A stretch of DNA of 45,172 bases from contig DFXY01000037.1 in the NCBI GenBank assembly GCA_002381945.1, positions 1 to 45,172 on the forward strand, read 5' to 3'. Below, in pieces: positions 34,233 through 42,414 of this stretch (positions are counted from its first letter, which is position 1; the number at the start of each line of letters is the position of its first letter). A program made the translations under genes and the position numbers. The notes below the pieces were generated by a model. That model saw only the letters and a program-made list of their open reading frames with translations. It made no database searches and was not told the origin of the DNA. The stretch comes from Bacteriovoracaceae bacterium UBA4096 (lineage in GTDB: Bacteria; Bdellovibrionota; Bacteriovoracia; Bacteriovoracales; Bacteriovoracaceae).

Positions 34233-34309
34233 TGGCGCACCCTGAGAGATTCGAACTCCCGACCAATTGGTTCGAAGCCAACTACTCTATCCAGCTGAGC
34301 TAAGGGTGC
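34233..34309 (-). tRNA. tRNA-Arg (anticodon UCG)
   Basis: 77 bases with encoded CCA. The minus strand gives acceptor GCACCCT paired with AGGGTGC, D-stem GCTC/GAGT, anticodon stem GTTGG/CCAAT with loop CTTCGAA (anticodon TCG), T-stem GGGAG/CTCTC with loop TTCGAAT, discriminator G and CCA. A UCG anticodon reads CGA and other CGN codons (Arg). No other tRNA is clustered with it. Confidence 0.95.
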
Positions 34310-34363
34310 GTTCGGATAATGTATCTAACCCCTTGCTTTTTGACTAGTACTTAGCGCACAAAG

Positions 34364-34382
34364 CTGTAAAAAAAGTTTACAG
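34364..34382. other. Stem-loop CTGTAAA-N5-TTTACAG
   Basis: Perfect 7-base AT-rich arms around AAAAG, between the tRNA (minus) and the exported-protein gene (plus), 55 bases upstream of the tRNA. No T-run after it; function unknown. May be a regulatory site for the neighbouring gene or chance. Confidence 0.3.
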
Positions 34383-34452
34383 GTCTAAAGGGTTTACCGG
34401 CGGCCACTTTCCCCTCTCAAAACTATGAAATAATCCCGAAAAAGGGACTTAT

Positions 34453-35310
34453 ATGAAGTTATGGACAACGGCCGGTGCAATCGTTTTGAGCATATTAAGC
34501 GTAGACGCCTGGTCCAAATGCAACACAGGGGCGATTGTTTATGGACGAAGTACTTCCATTGGCCTAACCCTTGGTGATAGTAGCTCAAGCGGCTATGAGA
34601 GTGGCGTGACTATGAATATCCCCCTCTCCATTAATGGAAAAGCTGCCTGTTATAAGCAAAAGGGTCAGCTTAGTGTCGAAACTAAAGAAATAGCAGAAGG
34701 CGAAGCAGTTGAATACGAACTAACTCCTCTACGAGTTGAATTTGAAAATGTGCCAGAGGGCAGACTGTTTCAATATCTCCATGTTAATCACGACATAAAA
34801 GGCCGGGCCTCAAAAGTCTCCATGATCAGCTTTGTCTGCAGCGGAGAGACGCCAATTGGAGGAGATGCTTTCTCTGATTCATTAATAAAGATTGCCACCG
34901 ATGGGGTTGGTTTAAATGTGCAGACGTATTTTGCAACAGGAGCGGCCGCTGAAGCACTTGAACGCCGGAACCTCAGAGAAAAGATGGCCAAGCTTCCTGC
35001 CTATGACACTTTCATGGATCTCTTTTTGAAAAGAGTTGATGAAATTGATGAAGTTATCCAAAACTCTACCATTTCCATTCCATCAGTTATTACCGGCCAG
35101 ACGATGAGAAGTATCACTACAGTTGAAAGAAACCTCTATTCCCATTACTACTCTAAAACCGGATCGGAAATCAATGGTTGCTCTAAGCAATTTAGAGAGA
35201 CTATGAAGGATTATCTCTTTGAAAATGTAGTAAAGACGAATCCCTATCCAGGAATCACATTTAAGAAGAAAATGTTTTCAAAAAAATACAAGATGAAATG
35301 GATCCTGTAG
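34453..35310 (+). CDS. Exported protein of unknown function
   Basis: 285 residues with a signal peptide (MKLWTTAGAIVLSILSVDAWS). Mature part has Cys23 and others (KCNTGAI, KAACYKQ, SFVCSG, INGCSKQ), and Ser/Gly-rich and beta-like N-terminal half, helical C-terminal half (residues 175-240), and a basic end. No family recognised. SD AAAGGGAC precedes ATG 34453. Convergent with the LysM gene, nine bases apart. Confidence 0.82.
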   Translation: MKLWTTAGAIVLSILSVDAWSKCNTGAIVYGRSTSIGLTLGDSSSSGYESGVTMNIPLSINGKAACYKQKGQLSVETKEIAEGEAVEYELTPLRVEFENVPEGRLFQYLHVNHDIKGRASKVSMISFVCSGETPIGGDAFSDSLIKIATDGVGLNVQTYFATGAAAEALERRNLREKMAKLPAYDTFMDLFLKRVDEIDEVIQNSTISIPSVITGQTMRSITTVERNLYSHYYSKTGSEINGCSKQFRETMKDYLFENVVKTNPYPGITFKKKMFSKKYKMKWIL

Positions 35311-35319
35311 TTTAAATGA

Positions 35320-37563
35320 TTACTGCTCTTTCTTCTCAACGTTTAAGAGCTCGTCGACTTCCTCGACATCAAACTCAGTCAATCCGAATGGATTTTCCTT
35401 AGAGTTGAGGTCTTCGTCGATGTACCGCTTACCGAGGTTCTCTTCGATTTCGTCCAGAGAATCTTGATCGATATTTTTACGCTTCTTCTCAATCTCATTT
35501 AAGTTCTCGTTTTCGAGGAGCTTATCTTCGTCGAGTTTTGCGTCGTTCAGGATAGTCTCGGCCTGCTCAATCTCGTTTTCGAGGCGTTCAAGGGCCTTGA
35601 GGTCCCGTTCTGAGTCTTTGATAACTGATTTTTCTCGCTCTTGGCGTTCAAGTTCGGCCAGTTCATCTTCCGTTAACTGAATCTTGTCGGCCTGCTTGAG
35701 GAGGTCGTCATTTAGGTTTTCAAGGTTAAGTTCAACATCGAGCTCTTCTAAGGCCTTACCACCCATAAGTTCTTTCTGGCCTGTGACTTTGGTTTCGCGG
35801 GCCTTGGTTTCACGCAAGTGAGACTCTTTCGTTTTGGTGATGGCAATATCACCCGGATAGAAATCGCGGCTGGATTTATTCACTAAAACGGTTGCAAAGT
35901 TATCGGTTAAGGTAATGACTGTCAGTTCGCCTAACTTGTAGGTTGGTTGATCAGTAATATTTTTGTTGGTTAAGCGGTCCTTGAAGCCAAAAACTTCAAA
36001 AACGTTCCCCATCTCCACTCCATCAGCGCGCCCGCGATCGATGTATAATACATCACCGAAGCTCAGGATGGTTTGCATTGGCTGGAAAGATGAAAGAATG
36101 GCGGCTTCCACCATGCGTGAATTATAAGTACGGGTGATACGTTCAATTTTCGGTGTGTAGGCAGTGATTCTATCACCACGCTGAGGAGTACCTGCCACTT
36201 CAACAAACTCCACTTCCCATTTATTCTGAATTTTACGTATCAGCTTAATCTGGCCCACAATGGAGTACTTGTAACCTTCGCGATCCGAATTGGGATGCTT
36301 AACTTTTCCGCCTGAAGAATATACTGAGAACATGTCTCCCGGAAGCACGTTCATACTTTCATCGAACTGAACATAAGCACGATCAAGCTTCGTAAAAAAG
36401 ATGTTTTCATCAGGCCCGTTCACAATCGATCCGAAATCCTGAACGATATTAGTCGAAACAAAAGTACTTAAATAGAATCCTTCTTTGAAAGAATAATAGA
36501 TGAGGGAGTTCTTATCGAATCCATTCTCATCGTAGTTCTTAGGAAGGATGACATCAAAGTCATTCCTTGGCGGCTCGTAATTTTCATATTCCCGATTCAG
36601 GGCATCTTCGCTCGCCTTGGAAAGATCTTCCATGGTTTCTTCAGAAGCGTACTGGAAGAACACACCTTGTTTTTCAAGATTTGATTTTTCATCAACCCAA
36701 GGAGGTCTGGCATCTTCACCAAAATTGGCCAGATCAGCTGGATTGGTATTCCCCATCGATCCCGGAATGGCATCAATTTCATCCTGAGTAAAAGTTCCTA
36801 ACTTAAACTCCGGGGCCTGAGAGCCACTTCCGGTTGTAAAAGATAAAACCATACCCGGTTCAATGAAATGCGGATTGGTGATAAATGAGTTTAGAGACCA
36901 GATCTTAGGGTAATAATGACCGGTACCAAAAATTCTGCGTGATATTTTAAATAACCAGTCATCTTTTACGACTGTGTAAGTTTCAGCTTTAGCGGCCGTG
37001 GCCACTTCGTTCCATTCAGTATCTGATATCTGTCCCGTAATATTCTGGGCCATAGTCAGAAGTTCTCGTTCTTCCCGACCCACATCGAACACCGCTGGCT
37101 CTTCTATTTTAGGAGCTTTGACCATACTTGGAACAGGTGTTGATTCTTCACTCCTCACAGTTTCTGTTGGAACAATATCTTCACTTAAATCAGTTTGAAT
37201 GCTTTCAAGATCATCTGTTTTCTCTGGAGCCGCGATAGTCTCAGGAACAGATGTATTGTCTTCAGTTAACGGTTCGATTGTTTCAAAAGTTTCTGCTGTC
37301 TCAGTAGGTGCTGATTCGACTGGTTCAATATTCTCGAGCGTATCAATATCAACAGTCTCTGATGAAACAGGCTCAGACAAAACAGGCTCGGCCAGAATGG
37401 TTTCTTCTTTTGCTGTTTCCGAAACTTCTTTTACTTCTTCAATTGGTGCTTGATTTTCATTAAGTAAAGACTGCAGATCCTCGTCACTGAGGTCTTCCTG
37501 GGCCTGAGAAGGGGCCATACTAAGGAGAGCTAAGAGGATAAGTACTTTACTTTCTATTCTCAC
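35320..37563 (-). CDS. Exported LysM protein with acidic low-complexity linker and coiled-coil tail
   Basis: 747 residues. Signal peptide 1-21; Glu/Thr/Ser/Pro-rich acidic region about 22-160; LysM at about 194-243 (YTVVKDDWLFKISRRIFGTGHYYPKIWSLN...EPGMVLSF) for peptidoglycan binding; then two beta-barrel repeats (about 385-600) with GDMFSVY/GDVLYIDRGRADGV and GQIKLIR/GELTVITL pairs, like those in FlgT or OmpA-associated envelope proteins; and a Glu/Asp/Lys-rich coiled coil about 610-747. Probably a periplasmic scaffold bound to the cell wall. Ten bases downstream of a TPR lipoprotein gene on the same strand, hence an operon. FimV shares LysM plus acidic/TPR character, but direct homology is not shown. 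Start is TTG/ATG MRIESK with no clear alternative. Confidence 0.86.
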   Translation of the reverse strand: MRIESKVLILLALLSMAPSQAQEDLSDEDLQSLLNENQAPIEEVKEVSETAKEETILAEPVLSEPVSSETVDIDTLENIEPVESAPTETAETFETIEPLTEDNTSVPETIAAPEKTDDLESIQTDLSEDIVPTETVRSEESTPVPSMVKAPKIEEPAVFDVGREERELLTMAQNITGQISDTEWNEVATAAKAETYTVVKDDWLFKISRRIFGTGHYYPKIWSLNSFITNPHFIEPGMVLSFTTGSGSQAPEFKLGTFTQDEIDAIPGSMGNTNPADLANFGEDARPPWVDEKSNLEKQGVFFQYASEETMEDLSKASEDALNREYENYEPPRNDFDVILPKNYDENGFDKNSLIYYSFKEGFYLSTFVSTNIVQDFGSIVNGPDENIFFTKLDRAYVQFDESMNVLPGDMFSVYSSGGKVKHPNSDREGYKYSIVGQIKLIRKIQNKWEVEFVEVAGTPQRGDRITAYTPKIERITRTYNSRMVEAAILSSFQPMQTILSFGDVLYIDRGRADGVEMGNVFEVFGFKDRLTNKNITDQPTYKLGELTVITLTDNFATVLVNKSSRDFYPGDIAITKTKESHLRETKARETKVTGQKELMGGKALEELDVELNLENLNDDLLKQADKIQLTEDELAELERQEREKSVIKDSERDLKALERLENEIEQAETILNDAKLDEDKLLENENLNEIEKKRKNIDQDSLDEIEENLGKRYIDEDLNSKENPFGLTEFDVEEVDELLNVEKKEQ

Positions 37564-37573
37564 TTAAATCCTA

Positions 37574-38218
37574 TTATCTCGATTCAAAAACATCGTTCAG
37601 CATCGAGGAGTATTGATCTTTCTTATTAGGAATACCTAATTTATCAGAAGCAACTACAGCTCCGCGAAGAGCATCGAGTACAATACCCGACTCTGCATTC
37701 TTATTGATGACATCTTCATAAACCTGAAGGGCCATATCGTATTGACCACGGGCCAGAAGCATTTCACCAATTTGAAATTTTGCCCGGGCACGCACAGGTG
37801 AGATGGCCTGGTTTTCCAGTTGTTGAAAAATTTTTGTGGCTTCACCAGGATTAGATTCTTTAAGTGCTAAACCTCTGCGGTAAAGACTTAACTGCGATTC
37901 AATATCACTCGGCACTTCAATTGGTGAAGGCTGAGATCCACCTTCAAAAACGTTTACTGTTTCAACATTAGAAGATGTTCTTTGTAGTTCATCAACTAAG
38001 GAGTCCTGACCACTGGCCGGCTTCTCTTTTAGTTGTTCATATTTTTTTGAAAGTTCTTCGTACTTAACCAGAAGTTGATCATATTGAGCACGGGGAACAG
38101 AACGAGATGATTTCATTTTCTTTTCGTCATCTTCGACTAACGAGCGTTCAAGATCGCGATACCATGAGCACGAGCTTAACAGCAGTAGTGACGCAAAAGG
38201 GATCAAACTATATTTCAA
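37574..38218 (-). CDS. TPR-containing lipoprotein (YbgF/BamD-like)
   Basis: 214 residues from TTG 38218. The start is set by GGAGG five bases before that TTG; the in-frame ATG at 38230 has no SD and its codons overlap the SD. Signal peptide MKYSLIPFASLLLLSSC has a perfect lipobox with Cys17. A coiled coil (about 45-65, YDQLLVKYEELSKKYEQLKEK) and two to three TPR-like repeats (about 115-210, LYRRGLALKESNPGEATKIFQQLE, ARAKFQIGEMLLARGQYDMALQVYEDVI) follow. Ser at +2 suggests outer-membrane sorting. It heads an operon with the LysM gene ten bases on, so the two are likely partners linking outer membrane and cell wall. Confidence 0.86.
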   Translation of the reverse strand: MKYSLIPFASLLLLSSCSWYRDLERSLVEDDEKKMKSSRSVPRAQYDQLLVKYEELSKKYEQLKEKPASGQDSLVDELQRTSSNVETVNVFEGGSQPSPIEVPSDIESQLSLYRRGLALKESNPGEATKIFQQLENQAISPVRARAKFQIGEMLLARGQYDMALQVYEDVINKNAESGIVLDALRGAVVASDKLGIPNKKDQYSSMLNDVFESR

Positions 38219-38304
38219 AGCGTCCTCCATGACATAACTTCTTAAATTTTTTGACTTTCCTTATCTTATATCTTATTTCCTTATCCTTCTTAGTCAAGGA
38301 TTCT

Positions 38305-38574
38305 ATGTCGCAGACCTATTTCCAGAGTAAAGAACTCTTCTATCTCCGTCTTCGTGTTCCCAAAGATGAGGCTTACTTCGTCTATTTTACTTTCGAATCG
38401 AATGAGGGAATGTGCTTCTATTCAACCGTGGATGAATCTCTCAAGGGTGCCTACCGGGACATCGACGTGAAGTGCTCAATTGAGTTCCGAGAAAGCTTAA
38501 AAGAGCTTCTTGCAAGACTCCAGACTGAAATCCGCCTGGATATCCTGCAAGAAGAAGTTATCAAAGATTTTTAA
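38305..38574 (+). CDS. DUF4911-like small protein
   Basis: 89 residues (MSQTYFQSKELFYLRLRVPKDEAYFVYFTFES...). ATG 38305 is preferred over ATG 38251: AAGGA sits six bases before it. The FYLRLRVPKDEAYFVYFTFES ... LLARLQTEIRLD pattern fits DUF4911, a family of Deltaproteobacteria-like small proteins with no known function. Its last 14 bases overlap the convergent peroxiredoxin gene. Confidence 0.75.
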   Translation: MSQTYFQSKELFYLRLRVPKDEAYFVYFTFESNEGMCFYSTVDESLKGAYRDIDVKCSIEFRESLKELLARLQTEIRLDILQEEVIKDF

Positions 38575-39169
38575 AAAGATTCAAAACATCATCATGATGA
38601 GTTTTAGTATTCACTTTGTGCATGACGTGCAGGATTTTACCATCTTTTCCGATTAAAAAACTTTGGCGCAAAATTCCCATGAACTCTCGCCCCATGAATT
38701 TTTTTAGACCCCAAGAGCCATAGGCCTCTATCACTTTATGATCAGGGTCAGAAAGAAGGGTAAAATTGAGCTTATCCCGTTCTTCAAACTTCTTTAGGGA
38801 TTTAACTGGATCGGCACTGATACCCAATACTACAATCTCAGCATCTTTGAGTTTTGATTCTGAATTACGAAGTTCACAGGCCTGAGTGGTACATCCTGGA
38901 GTCATAGCACGAGGATAGAAATAAACCACTACATTCATGCCTTTAAAGTCATGAAGGGAAACTGACTTTCCGCTCTGATCGAGCAGAGTGAAATCAGGCG
39001 CTTTATCTCCTGGTTGCAAAGTAGGTGCTTTCACCACTCCAGCAGATTGTTTCTTAGCAGTCACCTTTTTGGTGATTTTCTTGGTTGTAACTTTTTTTGA
39101 AGGTACTTTTTTGGTAACAGCTTTTTTAGCTACTTTTTTCGTTACCTTTTTAGCTGCTTTCTTGGCCAT
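38561..39169 (-). CDS. bcp: Bcp-type peroxiredoxin with histone-H1-like Lys/Ala tail
   Basis: 202 residues. Residues 1-43 are a Lys/Ala/Thr/Val tail of repeated KK-(A/V)-(A/T)-KK steps (MAKKAAKKVTKKVAKKAVTK...), like the PAKKA tails of histone H1 and some bacterial DNA-binding proteins. Then a complete Bcp/PrxQ-type peroxiredoxin: LQPGDKAPDFTLLDQSGKSVSL, YFYPRAMTPGCTTQACELR with C93 (peroxidatic) and C98 (resolving), LLSDPDHKVIEAYGSWG. It reduces H2O2 and organic peroxides with thioredoxin. Usual Bcp is about 150 residues. AAGGA sits six bases before ATG 39169, so an ATG at 39175 is less likely. The tail suggests DNA or RNA/polyphosphate binding. Overlaps DUF4911 gene at the 3' end. Confidence 0.9.
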   Translation of the reverse strand: MAKKAAKKVTKKVAKKAVTKKVPSKKVTTKKITKKVTAKKQSAGVVKAPTLQPGDKAPDFTLLDQSGKSVSLHDFKGMNVVVYFYPRAMTPGCTTQACELRNSESKLKDAEIVVLGISADPVKSLKKFEERDKLNFTLLSDPDHKVIEAYGSWGLKKFMGREFMGILRQSFLIGKDGKILHVMHKVNTKTHHDDVLNLFKNL

Positions 39170-39182
39170 TTTCATTCCTTTT

Positions 39183-39923
39183 TTACCATCGATCCCTAAG
39201 CTGTCTTAATTCAATAAACAGTTTTTTCTCATTATTTTCATGGGTCTTTAGGACATTATAATTTAATTCTTCCGAATCCAGACGAAGAAAGGGATTAATT
39301 TTTTTTTCTTCATCAAGTGTAGCTGCCGCAAGTTCCTCCGGATGATCAGATAGACGGGACAAGGACTCCTGAATAAACTTATTTTCCGGTTCAAGCTTAA
39401 GAGCAAATTCCAGATTGTTTTTCCGATAATCATGACCAGGATAGAGTAAGGTCGAGGCAGGAAGTGTTGTTAGGAGCTTATTTGTCGTTTGATAAAGAAG
39501 ATTAACATCACCTCCTCCCCTGCAATTGCCCACTCCGGAATTGAAGAGTGTGTCGCCAGAAAAGAGTGCCAAAGGTTGTTCATTTTTTTTCCAGACAAAA
39601 ACCTGATGGTCCATGGTATGACCAGGTGTATCCATTGTCTCTAAAGCGTGTCCAGAACTTAATGTAAGGGAGTCTGAGTCATTTAGTTTTTGAACAGGTG
39701 CAGAAAATTGTTCTATTAAGGGAGCATTCCCCCGAATATGATCAAAGTGTTGATGGGTATTCAAGATTCCCTTCAAGACGAGCCCATTTTTTTTGATATA
39801 ATCAATTATTGGATTCGCTTCATATGGATCTATGACCCAGGAATCACCTGTTTCATTGTCTAGAATCAGATAACTATAATTTCTGAGTTCATTATAAGCG
39901 TAAAATGTTTTAACCAGGATCAT
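39183..39923 (-). CDS. gloB: Hydroxyacylglutathione hydrolase (glyoxalase II) / MBL-fold hydrolase
   Basis: 246 residues. Metallo-beta-lactamase fold with T-H57-Q-H59-F-D61-H62, GHT (TPGHTMDHQ), SGDTLFNSGVGNC, YPGHDYRKNNL. The two-metal ligand set is full. The Y-x-R-K-N-N and C-terminal LRxDS segments are like GloB, which finishes methylglyoxal detoxification by releasing lactate from S-lactoylglutathione. The C-terminal glutathione-binding part is shorter than usual, so the thiol may differ. The start ATG 39923 has only AAAAGG at 8 bases. It is divergent from the M48 gene with only one base between the two start codons. Confidence 0.88.
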   Translation of the reverse strand: MILVKTFYAYNELRNYSYLILDNETGDSWVIDPYEANPIIDYIKKNGLVLKGILNTHQHFDHIRGNAPLIEQFSAPVQKLNDSDSLTLSSGHALETMDTPGHTMDHQVFVWKKNEQPLALFSGDTLFNSGVGNCRGGGDVNLLYQTTNKLLTTLPASTLLYPGHDYRKNNLEFALKLEPENKFIQESLSRLSDHPEELAAATLDEEKKINPFLRLDSEELNYNVLKTHENNEKKLFIELRQLRDRW

Positions 39924-39924
39924 T

Positions 39925-41172
39925 ATGGAAAACCTTTTTAGTTATTACACCCAAGTTATATTTATTACCTTCATCGTGGTCAATCACCTCTTTGAAATAT
40001 ACCTTTCCCGAAGGCAGGTGACTACTCTTCACCAACATCGTAACGAAGTGCCAAAAGAGTTCCGCACCCTACTGACTCTTCCCGATCATCAGAAGGCCAT
40101 TCGCTACGCTACAGCAAAACTCAACTTGAGTCAGTTTCGTCTGGTATGGGATGCCATTCTCCTTTTCTATTGGTTTCCTTTCAGGGGAGCTGAAAAACTT
40201 TATCTGGCCCTTCCGGCCGTAGGCGTTCACCACGAAGTTTTATTTTTACTCGCATTTGTCATGATCCAAGGAATCCTTAATCTCCCTTGGTCCATCTACT
40301 CAACTTTTGTAGTGGAAGAAAAATTTGGTTTCAATCGCTCAACACCAAAGCTCTTCATCATCGATCGTATCAAAGGTCTGGCCCTTGGTGCTATTTTAGG
40401 AATTCCCTTGCTCTATGGAATGCTTCTCATTTATCAAGGTTTAGGAAAGTGGTGGTGGTTAGTCGCTTTTCTTTTTATGACCACCTTCCAATTCATTTTA
40501 ATTTGGCTTTACCCTACAGTTATCGCTCCCCTGTTTAATAAGTTTAAACCTTTGGAAGCTGATGAGCTTAAAGCGGGAATTGAAAATCTTGTCACCCGTG
40601 CCGGTTTTAATGCCAAAGAAGTTTTTATCATGGACGCTTCTAAAAGAAGTTCACACGGTAATGCCTACTTTACGGGCTTTGGAAAAAATAAAAGAGTCGT
40701 TTTCTTTGATACTCTCCTGAAGGGACTAGCAACAACTGAAGTTCTGGCCATCCTGGCCCATGAACTCGGACATATGAAGCTCAAACATATTCCAAAATCG
40801 CTAGCGACTTCTTTGATCATTTCTTTTTTCGGTTTCTGGTTGATGGGAACTCTGTCCACTTCAAACTGGTTTTATACCGGACACTTCATCCGGATAATAT
40901 CTCCAGGCGTCCTGCTTTTATTATTCTCTCAGGCGATTCCGCTTTATAGCTTTTGGTTTGGGCCAATTTCTTCCTGGATTTCACGTAAAAGAGAATTTGA
41001 GGCTGATGCTTATGCAGCTGGAGAAACCAAGGCCCAGGACCTGATTTCAGGTTTACTTAAATTGTACCGGGAAAATGCCAGTCCGGTGGTGACGGATAAA
41101 ATCTATTCTGGATTTTATCATTCTCATCCACCGGCCTTAGAGCGGATTAAAAGACTCGAATCATTCAAATGA
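39925..41172 (+). CDS. Ste24-type CAAX prenyl protease, M48 family
   Basis: 415 residues, about seven membrane segments. The N-terminal CAAX_prtase_1_N domain (about 30-200) shows FPFRGAEKL, PWSIYSTFVVEEKFGFNRSTPKLFIID. M48 catalytic HELGH at H279-E280-H283, third ligand Glu in SRKREFEADAYA; SSHGNAYFTGFGKNKRVVFFDTLL is also a family block. It would cleave at the membrane in protein quality control; no prenylation is needed in bacteria. AGGATCATT before ATG 39925 is an SD. Its start is one base from that of gloB; 3' end overlaps the hydrolase gene by 12 bases. Confidence 0.93.
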   Translation: MENLFSYYTQVIFITFIVVNHLFEIYLSRRQVTTLHQHRNEVPKEFRTLLTLPDHQKAIRYATAKLNLSQFRLVWDAILLFYWFPFRGAEKLYLALPAVGVHHEVLFLLAFVMIQGILNLPWSIYSTFVVEEKFGFNRSTPKLFIIDRIKGLALGAILGIPLLYGMLLIYQGLGKWWWLVAFLFMTTFQFILIWLYPTVIAPLFNKFKPLEADELKAGIENLVTRAGFNAKEVFIMDASKRSSHGNAYFTGFGKNKRVVFFDTLLKGLATTEVLAILAHELGHMKLKHIPKSLATSLIISFFGFWLMGTLSTSNWFYTGHFIRIISPGVLLLLFSQAIPLYSFWFGPISSWISRKREFEADAYAAGETKAQDLISGLLKLYRENASPVVTDKIYSGFYHSHPPALERIKRLESFK

Positions 41173-42012
41173 AAGTCCAGTCAAAGACTGGCGCAGAAAA
41201 TTCAAATAAGGTTTGCGGTACTTTTCAACTTCATTATGAAGTTCGTGATAGCCGTCTTGGATAATTTTAAGTTGCGCGCTTTTCTCAACATTTTGAAAAT
41301 AGTCGATAAGTATTTTTGAATTCACCAGTGCATCCCCTGTTCCGATTGAAACAAAGAGAGGACATTCGGCCCTAAGAGGTCGGGAGAATACTTCTCGCCC
41401 CATTTTAAGAATTTCAAAAAACAATCTGGAATGCACCTTCAGTTGATTGAGTTCATCCTTAACATAGGCTTCATAAATCCGACTATCATGAGAGAGTTTT
41501 TTCAAGTCTAGAATCCCCTGGAGGGGTATGGTGGGGCACTTGATCAGGCCATCAAAGAGAATTCGAGGAGCATTCGCAAATAGTGGTCCCATGATTCCTG
41601 GGGCAGCCACGGCGGGAGAGCTTAGAAAAACCTTATCCGGATAGAAATCTTTCGAGGCCATATTCTGGAGATAAGCAGCCGTAATCAATCCGCCCATAGA
41701 GTGCCCAAAAAGGGTATAGTTGGTCATGCTGAAGTCTTTTTTCAGGAAATTAAGAACCGACTGAAGATCCTTCAAGAAATCATGAAAATCTTCAACGTAG
41801 GCCCTCTTGCCCCCACTCCTACCATGACCCCGAAGATCGTAAATGGCGATATTAAAGTTTTGCGAGAAAAGCTTTAAAATGAATTCATGTCGTCCTAAAT
41901 GCTCGCCAAGACCGTGAGTAACGATCAACCATTGTGAGCTGCCGGTTTCACGGATCAGGCACTTTAAAAGAGTTCCATCAAAAGAAATGATGTCCCGGTA
42001 TTCATTGTTCAT
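41161..42012 (-). CDS. Alpha/beta hydrolase, monoacylglycerol-lipase-like
   Basis: 283 residues. Hydrolase_4 (serine aminopeptidase S33/MAGL) family: VTHGLGEHLGRHE, YDLRGHGRSGGKRAYVEDF, FGHSMGGL with S105 as nucleophile, a lid, SIGTGDALVNS (Asp) and QDGYHELHNE (His). It hydrolyses a lipid or lysophospholipid ester, likely in the cytoplasm (no signal peptide). Convergent with the M48 gene, overlapping it by 12 bases. Start ATG 42012 follows AAGGGATTTT, a fair SD. Confidence 0.92.
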   Translation of the reverse strand: MNNEYRDIISFDGTLLKCLIRETGSSQWLIVTHGLGEHLGRHEFILKLFSQNFNIAIYDLRGHGRSGGKRAYVEDFHDFLKDLQSVLNFLKKDFSMTNYTLFGHSMGGLITAAYLQNMASKDFYPDKVFLSSPAVAAPGIMGPLFANAPRILFDGLIKCPTIPLQGILDLKKLSHDSRIYEAYVKDELNQLKVHSRLFFEILKMGREVFSRPLRAECPLFVSIGTGDALVNSKILIDYFQNVEKSAQLKIIQDGYHELHNEVEKYRKPYLNFLRQSLTGLSFE

Positions 42013-42033
42013 AAAATCCCTTATAATTTAAAA

Positions 42034-42414
42034 ATGTATTGCCCAGTATGTTTCCAGAATACCATGAAGATCCGCTCCAATGGAGTGATCAAACTTGCGT
42101 TTAACGGTAAATCCCGAAATACCTCGCTCTTTACTTATAATCTCCAAAAAGAGACACAGGAGCAACTAGAGGCTAAACTCAGGGAAAAAATAGTTGATTT
42201 CTTCAGCTTCTACTCAGAGTTTGCCAATAAAACTCCTATTAAAAATTTTGAAGCTTATTCGGCTGACTTTATGTGCACCAACAGTTGCAAGATTGACATG
42301 ATGAGCACCAAAGTCAGTGTAGTCGGTATAGTTTACCCTGCTGCCACAGTAAAAAAACTGCTGACGGAAGAAGGTAAGAAGTTTGGGATTGAGATTGAGC
42401 TTAATTTAAACTAG
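42034..42414 (+). CDS. Small Cys-pair protein of unknown function
   Basis: 126 residues. CPVC at residues 3-6 and CTNSC at about 81-85 could form one zinc site. The rest is mixed alpha/beta, no signal peptide, no known family. The gene shares four bases (CTAG) with the convergent lipoprotein gene: both stops lie in this palindrome. It is divergent from the hydrolase gene with 21 bases between the starts. No SD is clear. Confidence 0.78.
   Translation: MYCPVCFQNTMKIRSNGVIKLAFNGKSRNTSLFTYNLQKETQEQLEAKLREKIVDFFSFYSEFANKTPIKNFEAYSADFMCTNSCKIDMMSTKVSVVGIVYPAATVKKLLTEEGKKFGIEIELNLN

Noticed and set aside
36998..37453. Plus-strand Ser/Val-rich open frames in the LysM gene region
   Set aside because: They are antisense readings of the acidic Glu/Thr/Ser-rich linker; no SD, no known domains, and low complexity comes from the opposite strand.
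38561..39169. The Lys-rich tail as a frameshift or assembly artefact
   Set aside because: The frame is continuous with the peroxiredoxin and an SD sits at the proper distance before the first ATG pair.
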